Shown: positions 52,246-61,577 of the stretch, in pieces | How positions within the stretch are numbered: the first letter of the stretch is position 1 | Layout of the letters: every line of letters starts with the position of its first letter | Assembly: GCF_000730165.1 (NCBI RefSeq) | Contig: NZ_CP022112.1 | Span: forward strand, 1,156,001-1,220,000 | Direction: 5' to 3' | Origin: Nitrospirillum viridazoti CBAmc | GTDB lineage: Bacteria; Pseudomonadota; Alphaproteobacteria; Azospirillales; Azospirillaceae | Length of the DNA: 64,000 nt | The notes under the pieces: model-generated | What the model saw: only the letters and a program-made list of their open reading frames with translations | What the model was told of the DNA's origin: nothing | Databases searched by the model: none | Program-made: the position numbers and the translations under genes

Positions 52246-52671
52246 ATGCCCACGGTCGAGACGCCCCAGCGGGTCGAGTTGAACATCAGCGTCGAGAAAG
52301 TCTTCTACATCATTGTGAAGGCGCGGGAATTCGATGTGAAGGTGGCACCGGTGGAACCCGACCCTGGTTCCAATCCCGCCGATGACGGCGAGGGCTCCAT
52401 CCTCGGCGACTATGCCGACGATCCGACGGCCGCCGAGCTTCGCGCCGCCATCAACGCCCTGAACGACGATGAAGTGATCGACCTGATCGCCCTGGCCTGG
52501 CTGGGGCGCGGCGATGACGACTGGGCCACCGTCCGGGCCTTGGCCCGCGAACGCCACCACCGCCATTCCGCCTCGTACCTCATGGGCATGCCGGCGTTGG
52601 GGGATTATCTGGAGGAAGGGTTGGCGGCGCTGGGCCACTCCTGCGAGGAATTCGAAGTCGGTCGGCTTTGA
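52246..52671 (+). CDS. DUF3775-type protein
   Basis: 141 residues, acidic. It begins with a helix LNISVEKVFYIIVKAREFDVK and has a central DDEVIDLIALAWLGRGDDDW and a C-terminal MGMPALGDYLEEGL, the pattern of the DUF3775 family. Function unknown; often found beside poly-hydroxyalkanoate or stress genes. First gene of an operon with the patatin-like protein. Confidence 0.72.
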   Translation: MPTVETPQRVELNISVEKVFYIIVKAREFDVKVAPVEPDPGSNPADDGEGSILGDYADDPTAAELRAAINALNDDEVIDLIALAWLGRGDDDWATVRALARERHHRHSASYLMGMPALGDYLEEGLAALGHSCEEFEVGRL

Positions 52672-52688
52672 GGGGCGGGACCGGAACC

Positions 52689-53864
52689 ATGCCCGACATG
52701 CCCCTGCTCCGGACCCATCGGTCCAATGCGCGTCCGCCGTTCCGGCGCATCGCCCTGGTCCTGCAGGGCGGCGGCGCCCTGGGCTCTTACCAGGCCGGGG
52801 CCTACGAGGCGCTGGCCGAGGCGGAGTTGCACCCCAACTGGGTGGCCGGCATGTCCATCGGCGCCATCAACGCCGCGCTGATCGCCGGGAACCCGCCCGA
52901 GGAGCGCGTGGCCAAGCTGCGGCAGTTTTGGGACGAAGTGGCCGGGGCGGCCCGGGCCCTGGATTGCCTGGAAGCGTTGGCGACCTCGCAAATGGATGGC
53001 GAGGCGCCGCGATCCACCCTCAACCAGCTGAGTGCCCTTATTTCGACCGTGGCCGGCGTGCCCGGCATGTGCACCCCCCGGCTGGTCCCACCCTGGGCGT
53101 CGTGGCCGGGCAGCACGGCGGCGACCAGTTTCTACGACACCGCCCCCCTTCGCCGCACGCTGGAGCGGCTGGGGGATTTCGACCGCATCAACGCCGGCGG
53201 CCTGCGCTTCAGCGTCGGCGCCGTCAACATCGAAACCGGCAACTTCACCTATTTCGACACCACCACCCACACCATCGGACCAGAACACGTCATGGCCAGC
53301 GCCGCCCTGCCGCCGGGTTTCCCGGCCATCGAGGTCGATGGCGAATTTTATTGGGATGGCGGATTGGTGTCGAACACGCCCCTGCAATGGGTGCTGGAAG
53401 GCGACGCGCATGAGGACACGCTGGCGTTCCAGGTGGACCTATGGAGCGCCAGGGGCGACATGCCGACAAGCCTGGCCGAGGCCATGACCCGTCAGAAGGA
53501 AATCCAGTATTCCAGCCGGACACGGGCCGTGACCGATGAATTTCGGCGCAAGCAACGGCTGCGGCATGCCATCGCCGCCCTGCTGGCCGGCCTGCCCGCC
53601 GACTACCGCGACCTGCCAGCGGCCCGCGACCTGGAGCCCGACGCGGACCATAAGGTGTTCAACATCATCCACCTGATCTATCACGCCAAACGCCACCAGG
53701 GCAGCACCAAGGATTTCGAGTTCTCCCGGCTGAGCGTGGGGGAGCATTGGGCCGTCGGCTACCAGGACACGGTGCGGACCTTGCGCCATCCGGAAGTGAC
53801 GCGGCGCCCGGAAACGGCGGACGGGATCTTCACCTTCGACGTGGCCGTCGATGGCCGGGAATAG
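52689..53864 (+). CDS. Patatin-like phospholipase
   Basis: 391 residues. The oxyanion loop LQGGGALGSYQAG is at about 23-35, the catalytic serine is in GMSIGAINAAL (near 61), and the aspartate in FYWDGGLVSNTP (near 223). A C-terminal DUF3734-like region follows (IIHLIYHAKRHQGSTKDFEFS). These serine-aspartate dyad lipases hydrolyse phospholipids or PHB granule components. The start ATG has GGGACCGG upstream; a TTG seven codons earlier is possible. Confidence 0.88.
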   Translation: MPDMPLLRTHRSNARPPFRRIALVLQGGGALGSYQAGAYEALAEAELHPNWVAGMSIGAINAALIAGNPPEERVAKLRQFWDEVAGAARALDCLEALATSQMDGEAPRSTLNQLSALISTVAGVPGMCTPRLVPPWASWPGSTAATSFYDTAPLRRTLERLGDFDRINAGGLRFSVGAVNIETGNFTYFDTTTHTIGPEHVMASAALPPGFPAIEVDGEFYWDGGLVSNTPLQWVLEGDAHEDTLAFQVDLWSARGDMPTSLAEAMTRQKEIQYSSRTRAVTDEFRRKQRLRHAIAALLAGLPADYRDLPAARDLEPDADHKVFNIIHLIYHAKRHQGSTKDFEFSRLSVGEHWAVGYQDTVRTLRHPEVTRRPETADGIFTFDVAVDGRE

Positions 53865-53874
53865 GAGGGGCGCC

Positions 53875-54669
53875 ATGAGATGCCGGGGGCTGTTTCCCGT
53901 GATCCTCCTCCTGGTGTCCGCATTGGCGGCGCCGGCCGCGTGGGGGCAAGGCGGCACACCGGTCCTGGCCTATCACCGCTTCGATCCCACCACGCCCGGT
54001 CCCACCACCATCACGACGCCCGTCTTCGAGCGGCAGCTCGACTGGCTGGACGCCCACGGCATCAAGGTCGTCCCCTTGCAAAGCGTGGTGGAGGCGGTGC
54101 GCGGCGGCGAACGGCCCACCGAGGCCGTTGGCCCGGCGGCCGCCATCACCGTTGATGACGGTCACGTCTCGGTCTACACCCAGCTCTACCCCGTCATCCT
54201 CCGCCGTCATGTACCGGTCACCCTGTTCATCTACCCTTCGGCCATTTCCAACGCCGCCTACGCCCTGACATGGGAACAACTGGCGGAGATGGTGCGGTCC
54301 GGCCTGGTGGACGTGCAGTCCCACACCTATTGGCACCCCGATTTCCGCAAGGAACGTGCCCGCCGGACACCGGACGATTACCGGGCCTTCGTGAATTCCC
54401 AGCTGGTCCGGTCCAAGGCGGCGCTGGAGCGGCACCTGGGCGTCAAGGTCGACCTGCTGGCCTGGCCGTTCGGGGTCATCGATGCCGACCTCCAAAGCGC
54501 CGCCGAGCATGCCGGCTACCGCGCCGCCTTCGCCTATGAGGGTGGATTGGCGGCACCCGGCGTGCTGCCCTACGCCATTCCCCGCATTCCGGTTTCGAAC
54601 CAGGCCCGCGACACCGCCTTCGCAGCACTGCTGGCCCAGGCGCCCGAGAAAAGGGACCACCCGCGATGA
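53875..54669 (+). CDS. Secreted polysaccharide deacetylase
   Basis: 264 residues. A signal peptide (LLLVSALAAPAAWG) is followed by a NodB-type fold: VLAYHRFDP, the metal Asp motif AITVDDGHVS (in place of TFDDG, about 92-101) and SHTYWHPDF with the two His ligands. Targets could be peptidoglycan, PNAG or another amino sugar polymer. RBS GGAGGGG. The stop overlaps the ATG of the next gene (ATGA), so it is coupled to the putative glycosidase. Confidence 0.84.
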   Translation: MRCRGLFPVILLLVSALAAPAAWGQGGTPVLAYHRFDPTTPGPTTITTPVFERQLDWLDAHGIKVVPLQSVVEAVRGGERPTEAVGPAAAITVDDGHVSVYTQLYPVILRRHVPVTLFIYPSAISNAAYALTWEQLAEMVRSGLVDVQSHTYWHPDFRKERARRTPDDYRAFVNSQLVRSKAALERHLGVKVDLLAWPFGVIDADLQSAAEHAGYRAAFAYEGGLAAPGVLPYAIPRIPVSNQARDTAFAALLAQAPEKRDHPR

Positions 54670-55928
54670 TCCGACGGTTCCTCAGGAGCGCCTTGCTTGC
54701 CTTCTGCCTGGCGCCGGCGCTGGCCCATGCGGCGGCAGCCATGGCGGGCCGGGTTGTCGACGGTGCCACCGGTGCGCCCATCGCCGGCGCCACGATCATC
54801 GTCGACGGCCACCTGGTGCCCGTGGACGAGATGGGACGCTTCGCTGTCGCCTCCCCCGGTCCGGTCTTCGCCCGCGCTCCCGGCTATCGGGCACGTACAA
54901 TCACCCTGACGGCATCGCCGCCCACAGATGCCGTGCTGCGCCTGGAGCCGTTCACACCCAAGGCGCTCTATCTCACCGTCTACGGCATCGGCTCCAGTTC
55001 CTTGCGCGATCCCGCCCTGGCCTTGATGCGGGAGAAAGGCCTGAACGCCCTGGTGATCGACGTGAAGGGGGACAGGGGGCTGGTCCCCTTCCCCAGCGCA
55101 ACCGCCATGACGGTGCCCGGCGCCCGCGCGATCACCACCATCCCCAACCCGGCGGAGCTGGTGGCGACGCTTCACGCGCAGGGGATCTACCTCATCGCCC
55201 GCATCGTCACCTTCAAGGACCCGCTGCTGGCGGCCAGCCGGCCCGACCTGGCGGTGAAGCGCGGCAATGGCGAGCTGTTCCGCGACCGGGAGAATCTCGC
55301 CTGGACCGACCCGCTGCAACAGGCGGTTCGCGACTACAACATCGGCATCGCCATCGAAGCGGCCCAGGCCGGCTTCGACGAGATCCAGTTCGACTATGTG
55401 CGCTTCCCGGACGCCAACCAGCGTCTGCGCTTCGCCGGGCCGACCACGGAAAAGGATCGGGTGGCAGCCATCGCCGGCTTCCTGGGGGAGGCTCGCCACC
55501 GCCTGCTGCCCTATAACGTCTATGTCGCGGCAGACATCTTCGGCTACGTCTGCTGGAACCTGGACGATACCGGTATCGGACAGCACCTGGAGGAGCTGGC
55601 GCCGCAGGTGGATTACCTGTCCCCCATGCTTTACCCGTCCGGCTTCCAGTTCGGCATTCCCGGATATCGCAATCCGGTCAGCCATTCCTATGAGATCGTG
55701 CGCCTCTCCCTGGAAAATGCGCTGTCGCGCCTGAACATATCGCCCAAGCGGTTCCGCCCCTGGCTGCAGGCCTTCAAGGACTACGCCTTTGATCGCCGGT
55801 CCTTCGGCGGTGGTGAGGTACGGTTGCAGACCAAGGCGGCCGAGGATGTGGGGGTGGACGGATGGATGCTGTGGAACCCGCGCAACGTTTACGGCGACCT
55901 GGGCGTGGAACAGCAGGCCGCGCGCTGA
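54666..55928 (+). CDS. Secreted putative glycoside hydrolase (DUF4015 type)
   Basis: 420 residues. It has a signal peptide (to about 26), a small carboxypeptidase-regulatory-like beta domain (about 27-97, GRVVDGATGAPIAGATI), then a TIM-barrel-like domain with KALYLTVYGIGSSS, LNALVIDVKGDRG, AGFDEIQFDYVRFPD and VDYLSPMLYPSGF. This is the DUF4015 putative glycosidase pattern; acidic residues at strand ends (Asp/Glu in DEIQFDYVRFPD) may be catalytic. Acts with the upstream deacetylase on a cell-envelope glycan, by inference. Confidence 0.78.
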   Translation: MIRRFLRSALLAFCLAPALAHAAAAMAGRVVDGATGAPIAGATIIVDGHLVPVDEMGRFAVASPGPVFARAPGYRARTITLTASPPTDAVLRLEPFTPKALYLTVYGIGSSSLRDPALALMREKGLNALVIDVKGDRGLVPFPSATAMTVPGARAITTIPNPAELVATLHAQGIYLIARIVTFKDPLLAASRPDLAVKRGNGELFRDRENLAWTDPLQQAVRDYNIGIAIEAAQAGFDEIQFDYVRFPDANQRLRFAGPTTEKDRVAAIAGFLGEARHRLLPYNVYVAADIFGYVCWNLDDTGIGQHLEELAPQVDYLSPMLYPSGFQFGIPGYRNPVSHSYEIVRLSLENALSRLNISPKRFRPWLQAFKDYAFDRRSFGGGEVRLQTKAAEDVGVDGWMLWNPRNVYGDLGVEQQAAR

Positions 55929-55936
55929 GGACCGGC

Positions 55937-58207
55937 ATGTCCCTGTGGCTGCGTCGCCATCTCCTGCTGGGCTTGGCCCTGCTGGGGCTGGGCGTCACAC
56001 CGGCGTTCGCCGCCCGGCCGGACATGGCCTCCCTGGCGTCCGCCATCGATACCGCCGTCCGGGAGGAGATGACCGCCGGCCATATCCCGGGGGCCGTGGT
56101 CCTGGTCGGCGACCGCGACGGCATCCTGTACCAAGGCGCCTGGGGGCTGCGCCGGGTGTTCCCGGACACGGCACCCATGACAGCCGACACCATCTTCGAC
56201 CTGGCCTCGCTGACCAAGGTGCTGGTGACCACCACCGCCATCATGCAGCTGGTGGAACGGGGCAAGGTGCATCTGGAAGCGCCGGTTTCCCGCTATTGGC
56301 CGGCCTTCGCCGCCAACGGCAAGGCCGCCATCACCGTTGAGGCGTTGCTGACCCATACATCCGGCCTGCGCGCGGACCTGGACCGGGCGCGCCGCTGGGA
56401 CGGCGCCGCCGAGGCGCGGGCCCTGCTGCTGGCGGAGGCGCCGGTCAGCCCCCCCGGAGAGCGCTTCCGCTACAGCGACATCAATTTCCTGGTCCTGGGT
56501 GAGGTGGTGCGGCGGGTCAGTGGCCTGCCGCTGGACCGGTACGCGGCCCGGCATATCTTCCGCCCCTTGGGCATGACGGACACGCGGTTCGTGCCTCCCG
56601 CCGCCTGGCGCCCCCGCATCGCCCCGACAGACGTTCAGGATGGGATGTTGCGATGGGGGAAGGTCAGCGACCCCGCCGCCTATCACATGGGGGGCGTGGC
56701 CGGACATGCCGGCGTCTTCGGTACGGCGGCGGACCTGGCCCGCTTCGCCCGCATGCTGCTGAACGGCGGCACGCTGGGGAAACGGCGCATGCTGAAGGCC
56801 AGCACCATCACCCGGATGGTTGAGCCCCATGTGTTGCCAGGGGGAACAACCAGGGGGTTGGGCTGGGACAGGACCTCCCCCTATGCCGGTGGGCAGGACA
56901 CCGCGTTCGGTCCGGGTTCCTATGGACACACCGGCTATACCGGCACATCGCTGTGGGTGGACCCGAACCGCGGATGCTACCTCATCATCCTGACCAGCCG
57001 TCTGCATCCCGACGGGAAGGGCGACGCACGCCCCTTGCGGCGGCGCTTGGCCGAAGCGGTGGCCGCCGCCTGGGCTCCCCCGGTATTGACCGGCATTGAT
57101 GTGCTGGCGGCCCAGGGCTTCGCCCCACTGCTGGGCAAGCGGGTGGCACTGCTGACCAATCAGACGGGCGTGGACCGGCAGGGCCACCGGACCGCCGACC
57201 TGCTGTCAGGCGCAGCGGGTGTGCACCTGGCGCTGCTGCTGAGCCCGGAACATGGGCCGGCGGGTGACCGCGAAGGCCGGGTCGCCTCGGGCACGGACGC
57301 GGCCACCGGTGTTCCCATCCTCAGCCTTTACGGCAGCAGTCGGCGCCCCCCACCGGAAGCGATGGCAGGCCTGGACGCGATCGTCATCGACATCCAGGAC
57401 GCCGGCGCGCGCTTCTACACCTACGCCACCACCATGGCCTATGTCCTGGAGGCGGCGGCCGCGGCCCATGTTCCGGTCTATGTGCTGGACCGCCCCAACC
57501 CCATCACCGCCACCGCGGTGCAGGGGCCGGTGCTGGACGCGGACCGCCGGTCCTTCACCGGCTATTTCGCCCTGCCGGTCCGCCATGGCATGACCCTGGG
57601 GGAACTGGCTTCGCTGTTCAATGCCGAGAACAATATCGGCGCGGCGCTGACCGTCGTGCCTATGCAGGGCTACCGCCGTGACCGCTGGTATGACGAGACG
57701 GACCTCCACTGGATCAATCCATCGCCCAACCTCCGATCCGTGAACGAGGCCACCCTCTATCCCGGCGTGGCGCTCATCGAGGGCAGCGCCGTCAGCGTGG
57801 GGCGCGGCACAGCGACCCCATTCGAGGTGGTGGGCGCGCCGTGGATCGACGGACCGGCCCTGGCTGACGTGCTGCAGGCCAGGGCCATCCCCGGTATCCA
57901 GTTCGCGCCTGCGACCTTCACCCCGACGGCGGATCGCTACGCCGGCTTGCCGTGCCAAGGGGTGCGCCTGACGGTGACGGATCGCACGACCCTGGACAGT
58001 CCGCTGTTGGGTGTGGAACTGGCGGCAGCGCTCCACCGGCTCTACCCGCAGCGGTTCACCCTGGATGACACCCTGGGCCTGATCGGCTCCAAGGCCACGG
58101 TTGAGGCCATCCGTTCTGGCGTCGACCCCCGCGCCATCGCCGCCGGATGGGACGCGGACCTGGCGGCCTTCAAGGCGCTACGCGCCAAACATCTGCTCTA
58201 CCCGTGA
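55937..58207 (+). CDS. Fusion of beta-lactamase-like serine hydrolase and NamZ (DUF1343) exo-muramidase
   Basis: 756 residues. After a signal peptide (to about 26) comes a class C beta-lactamase-like domain (about 30-375) with SLTK (Ser91, Lys94), RYSDIN and GHTGYTG. A DUF1343 domain then runs from about 385 to the end (KRVALLTNQTGVDRQGHRTADLL, LLLSPEHG, VIDIQDAGARFYTY, YVLDRPNPI). DUF1343 is NamZ, exo-beta-N-acetylmuramidase (GH171), in peptidoglycan recycling. The two are usually separate neighbouring genes, so the fusion is notable. Ends an operon of envelope-glycan enzymes. Confidence 0.85.
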   Translation: MSLWLRRHLLLGLALLGLGVTPAFAARPDMASLASAIDTAVREEMTAGHIPGAVVLVGDRDGILYQGAWGLRRVFPDTAPMTADTIFDLASLTKVLVTTTAIMQLVERGKVHLEAPVSRYWPAFAANGKAAITVEALLTHTSGLRADLDRARRWDGAAEARALLLAEAPVSPPGERFRYSDINFLVLGEVVRRVSGLPLDRYAARHIFRPLGMTDTRFVPPAAWRPRIAPTDVQDGMLRWGKVSDPAAYHMGGVAGHAGVFGTAADLARFARMLLNGGTLGKRRMLKASTITRMVEPHVLPGGTTRGLGWDRTSPYAGGQDTAFGPGSYGHTGYTGTSLWVDPNRGCYLIILTSRLHPDGKGDARPLRRRLAEAVAAAWAPPVLTGIDVLAAQGFAPLLGKRVALLTNQTGVDRQGHRTADLLSGAAGVHLALLLSPEHGPAGDREGRVASGTDAATGVPILSLYGSSRRPPPEAMAGLDAIVIDIQDAGARFYTYATTMAYVLEAAAAAHVPVYVLDRPNPITATAVQGPVLDADRRSFTGYFALPVRHGMTLGELASLFNAENNIGAALTVVPMQGYRRDRWYDETDLHWINPSPNLRSVNEATLYPGVALIEGSAVSVGRGTATPFEVVGAPWIDGPALADVLQARAIPGIQFAPATFTPTADRYAGLPCQGVRLTVTDRTTLDSPLLGVELAAALHRLYPQRFTLDDTLGLIGSKATVEAIRSGVDPRAIAAGWDADLAAFKALRAKHLLYP

Positions 58208-58218
58208 ACAGCGGCGGC

Positions 58219-58232
58219 CTGATCCATCTCAA
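58219..58232 (+). promoter_or_regulatory. Weak Crp/Fnr-like box before nitroreductase gene
   Basis: CTGATCCATCTCAA followed by GG. It differs from the 33672 box at three positions: the first, ninth and tenth bases. The -10 position holds only a poor match. The predicted start is about 67 nt before the ATG. Confidence 0.45.
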
Positions 58233-58333
58233 GGTGCGCGGCGCCGGACCATGGGAAGGTGCGAACCATCGGCGCACGCTGGACCCGACGCGCCGGCCGT
58301 AACCGGAAGGGTCATGCCGCACAGGAGGGAACC

Positions 58334-58900
58334 ATGGATCTCTTCGACGCCCTGCATAACCGCCGGGCCGTCCGCGCCTACAGCGAATCCGGCGTCGCCG
58401 CCAACCAAATCCGTTCGGTCATCGAGGCGGCGGTGGACGCCCCAAGCGGCATGAACCGCCAGCCCTGGTCATTCATCGTGGTGATGGACCGCCCCCGGCT
58501 GCGCCTGTGGTCGGACCAGGCCAAAGCCTTTCTGCTGCGGTCCTTGGACGACCAGCCCGAGTTGAAGCCGATGGAAAGCCATCTTGCCGACCCGGCCTTC
58601 AACATCTTTTACGACGCGCCCGCCCTGATCGCGATTTGCGCCACGGTGCCGGATGCCATGGCCCAGCAGGACTGTTGCCTGGCGGCCGAGAACCTCATGC
58701 TCGCGGCCTACGGCCATGGCCTCGCGACCTGCTGGATCGGCTTGTCGCACGCTTGGCTGAACAGCGCCCACGGCAAGGACGCCTTGGCCCTGCCGCCGAC
58801 CATGCCGGTCGTGGCGCCCATCATCATCGGCCACCCCAGGGATGGCGCCCCGGCGAAGCCGCCCCGTAATGCCGCCCACATTTCCTGGATTGGCGACTGA
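58334..58900 (+). CDS. Nitroreductase-family flavoprotein
   Basis: 188 residues, starting MDLFDALHNRRAVRAYSE, the classical FMN-binding N-terminus (Arg-Arg-Ala-Val-Arg). It continues with APSGMNRQPWSFIVV and a C-terminal AYGHGLATCWIGL block. These NAD(P)H-dependent enzymes reduce nitro groups or quinones, or handle excess reducing power. RBS AGGAGGG. Followed 21 nt later by a cytochrome c gene, so both may serve redox balance at low oxygen. Confidence 0.87.
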   Translation: MDLFDALHNRRAVRAYSESGVAANQIRSVIEAAVDAPSGMNRQPWSFIVVMDRPRLRLWSDQAKAFLLRSLDDQPELKPMESHLADPAFNIFYDAPALIAICATVPDAMAQQDCCLAAENLMLAAYGHGLATCWIGLSHAWLNSAHGKDALALPPTMPVVAPIIIGHPRDGAPAKPPRNAAHISWIGD

Positions 58901-58921
58901 AGCCACCGCCGGAGAGCCATC

Positions 58922-59266
58922 ATGCGCGCCTCCCTCACGGTCCTGTGCTGCCTCATCACCACCGCCTGCGCCGCCAGACAGGATAACCCAGAGGCGGTGC
59001 GACGGGGGAAGGAGCTAGCCATCACCTGGTGCTCGGAATGCCATAGGGTAGCGCCTGACCAGCCCACGGGCGCACGGCCCGGCCATATCATGCCACCGCC
59101 CATGAACGCCCCCAGCTTCATGAGCGTTGCCGCGCGGCCCGATGTGGACAGGCGCCATTTGAAGGGCTTCGCGTCCGACCTCCACCTGCCCATGCCGATC
59201 TATCACCTGACATCCGAACAGCAGGACGATCTGATCACCTACATCCTGTCGCTGAAGGAAGGGTGA
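58922..59266 (+). CDS. Small c-type cytochrome, possibly a lipoprotein
   Basis: 114 residues. The haem-binding CSECH has Cys37, Cys40 and His41; a distal Met ligand is likely in HLPMPIYHL (near 92). The N-terminal export sequence ends in LITTACAA, which may be a lipobox (Cys16). It fits the single-haem class I cytochromes exported by Sec. Same orientation as the nitroreductase gene. Confidence 0.82.
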   Translation: MRASLTVLCCLITTACAARQDNPEAVRRGKELAITWCSECHRVAPDQPTGARPGHIMPPPMNAPSFMSVAARPDVDRRHLKGFASDLHLPMPIYHLTSEQQDDLITYILSLKEG

Positions 59267-59356
59267 CGTCCAGCTGCCGGGGGCGAGAGGCACCAGGCCC
59301 GCCCCTACGCCCGAAGCCGCCGCCGGAAGGTATCGCCTTGTCAAAGAATTGCGGGG

Positions 59357-60133
59357 TCAAAGAGCCGCGGGGGACAGAAAGGCGCGAAACGCCGGGGATG
59401 CGTCGGCGCCGAACATGTGGGCCGGCGGTCCGCTGGACTCGACCCGCCCGTTCATCAAATGCACTACCCGGCTGGACACGTCCCGCGCGAACGCCATCTC
59501 GTGGGTCACGACGATCATGGTGCGCCCCTCCTCCGCCAGGGATCGCATCAGGGCCAGGACCTCGCGCACCCGTTCCGGATCGAGGGCGGAGGTCGGCTCA
59601 TCGAACAGGACCAGCTTCGGGTTCGTCGCCAGGGCCCGGGCGATGGCCACCCGCTGCTGCTGCCCGCCGGAGAGCCGCTTGGGATAGGCGGCGTGAAAGC
59701 TGGCCATGCCCACCCGTTCCAGCAGCGACCGCGCGGTGGCCAAAACCTCCTCGCGGTCACGGCGATGGACGCGCAAGGGGGCCTCCATGACGTTCTGCAG
59801 CACCGTGAGGTGGGGCCAGAGATTGAAGCCTTGGAAGACCATGGCCGTCTGCGTCCGCAGGCGGGCGGCGGCACGGCTGTCGGAAACCTCCAGGCGGCCG
59901 TGGCGGTTGCGCGCCAGGGGCGCCTGCACGTCGCCGATGGCGATCTGCCCCTCGTCTGGAACCTCCAGCAGGTTGAGGCAGCGCAGGAAGGTGCTTTTGC
60001 CCGAGCCGCTGCCCCCCAGGATGGAGATGACCTCCCCCTCCCGCGCCTCCAGCGAAATGCCGGCCAGTACTTCCCTGTCGCCGAAGGACTTGCGGATGTT
60101 GGTGGCGGTCAGGACAGGGGGCGGCACGGTCAT
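59357..60133 (-). CDS. hisP: Polar amino-acid ABC transporter ATPase (HisP-like)
   Basis: 258 residues. Walker [11 protein letters not shown]-loop [16 protein letters not shown], signature [15 protein letters not shown], Walker [15 protein letters not shown] and H-loop VTHEM are present, typical of PAAT-family ATPases. It overlaps the upstream permease by four nt. As part of a hut operon its substrate is most likely histidine or a histidine breakdown product. Confidence 0.9.
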   Translation of the reverse strand: MTVPPPVLTATNIRKSFGDREVLAGISLEAREGEVISILGGSGSGKSTFLRCLNLLEVPDEGQIAIGDVQAPLARNRHGRLEVSDSRAAARLRTQTAMVFQGFNLWPHLTVLQNVMEAPLRVHRRDREEVLATARSLLERVGMASFHAAYPKRLSGGQQQRVAIARALATNPKLVLFDEPTSALDPERVREVLALMRSLAEEGRTMIVVTHEMAFARDVSSRVVHLMNGRVESSGPPAHMFGADASPAFRAFLSPAAL

Positions 60134-60861
60134 GACAGCGGCTCCAGGGTGGGCGGAATGGGTGCGAGCGGGGTGGGCGCGCGGTCGACGTCCAGCCGGC
60201 GCTCCAGCGCCGTCAGCAGGGTCGACAGGGTCGCGTTGATCAGCAGGTACAACGCCGCCGCCGCGCAGAACACGTCCAGGGTGCGGTAGCTGTGGGCGAT
60301 GACCTGTTGCGCCACGCCGGTGATGTCCAGTACCGTGATGGTGCTGGCCAAGGAGGTCGACTTGGTCATCATGATGATTTCATTGGAATAGCTGGGCAGC
60401 GCGATGCGGATGAGCGACGGCGCGATCACCCGCCGCAACAGCATGAACCCGGTCATGCCGCAGGCGCGGCCGGCTTCGATCTCTCCACGCGGCACGGCGG
60501 CCAAGGCCCCGCGAAAGATTTCGGCGATATAGGCGGAGCAACAGCAGGTCATGGCCAGGCAGGTGCAGAAGACCGGGTCCCGGAACGCCGCCCAGAGGAT
60601 GCCGTGGCGTATCCAGGGGACCATGGCGAACCCATAATAGATCATGAAGATCTGCAGGATCAGCGGCGTGCCCCGGAACAGGAAGGTCCAGGTCCGCTGG
60701 ATCAGGCGCGGTAGCGGCGACCGCGCCACCGACATCGCCGTGAGGCCCGTGGCCAGCACCGTGGCGCAGACGCCGGAAACCGCCAGAATCAGCAGGGTCA
60801 CGGGCACGGCGCGCACCAGCTGCGCGGTGACCGACCCGATGAACGTCAGATGCTCCTCCAT
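60130..60861 (-). CDS. hisM: Polar amino-acid ABC transporter permease (HisM-like)
   Basis: 243 residues with about five hydrophobic helices and the EAA loop in [24 protein letters not shown] (about 145-168). Start at the ATG of MEEHLTFIG. Second permease of the pair. It starts five nt after the first permease's stop and overlaps the ATPase gene by four nt. Confidence 0.87.
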   Translation of the reverse strand: MEEHLTFIGSVTAQLVRAVPVTLLILAVSGVCATVLATGLTAMSVARSPLPRLIQRTWTFLFRGTPLILQIFMIYYGFAMVPWIRHGILWAAFRDPVFCTCLAMTCCCSAYIAEIFRGALAAVPRGEIEAGRACGMTGFMLLRRVIAPSLIRIALPSYSNEIIMMTKSTSLASTITVLDITGVAQQVIAHSYRTLDVFCAAAALYLLINATLSTLLTALERRLDVDRAPTPLAPIPPTLEPLS

Positions 60862-60866
60862 CGCGC

Positions 60867-61577
60867 TCAGCCCCTGTCCCACCGGTTGGAATAGCGGCCG
60901 CCATAGTGGAAGGCCGTGCTGGAAAGGGTGGTGAGCACCAGGTAAAGCGCCATGGCCACGCCGAAGAACAGGAAGGGATGCCGGGTTGATCCGGCGGCCA
61001 CCAGGCTGGTACGCATCAGCTCGCTCAGCCCGGTGACGGCGATAAGGGCGCTGTCCTTCAGGTTGAATTGCCAGACATTGCCCAGCGCGGGCAGGACGAT
61101 GCGTGTCACCTGCGGCAGGACGATGCGGTGGAAGCACATGAGGTCGCCGAAGCCCATGGCCCGCGCCGCCTCGAACTGGCCCCGGGGAATGGCGCCGACC
61201 CCACCCCGGAAAATCTCGGCCTGATAGGCCGCCGACACGAGGCCGACCGACACGCTGCCGATCAGGAAGGGCGGCGGCAGACCCGGTGCCTCCCAGCCGA
61301 AGGTCTCCGACAGCGACAGGATCAGTGACGGTAGGCCGAAGTACAGCAGCAGGATGACCAGCAACTCCGGCACCCCGCGCAAGACCACGCCATAAACCAG
61401 CGCCGTGCGCCGCAGCCAGCGTGGTCCCTTCAGCCGCGCCCAGGCCAGCAGGACGCCCAGTACCGTGCCGATGGCCATGGAGGTGGCGGACACCGCCAGG
61501 GTGAGCAGGCAGCCCTTCAGCAGCAGGGGCGCCCAACCGTCCGGCCCAAAGCCGAGAAGCGTGAGGTCGTCCATCAT
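60867..61577 (-). CDS. hisQ: Polar amino-acid ABC transporter permease (HisQ-like)
   Basis: 236 residues of the same family, with EAA-type QFEAARAMGFGDLMCFHRIVLP. Two adjacent ATGs at 61577 and 61574 are possible; the first is used here. It overlaps the binding-protein gene by four nt. Forms a heterodimeric pore with the next gene's product. Confidence 0.87.
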   Translation of the reverse strand: MMDDLTLLGFGPDGWAPLLLKGCLLTLAVSATSMAIGTVLGVLLAWARLKGPRWLRRTALVYGVVLRGVPELLVILLLYFGLPSLILSLSETFGWEAPGLPPPFLIGSVSVGLVSAAYQAEIFRGGVGAIPRGQFEAARAMGFGDLMCFHRIVLPQVTRIVLPALGNVWQFNLKDSALIAVTGLSELMRTSLVAAGSTRHPFLFFGVAMALYLVLTTLSSTAFHYGGRYSNRWDRG

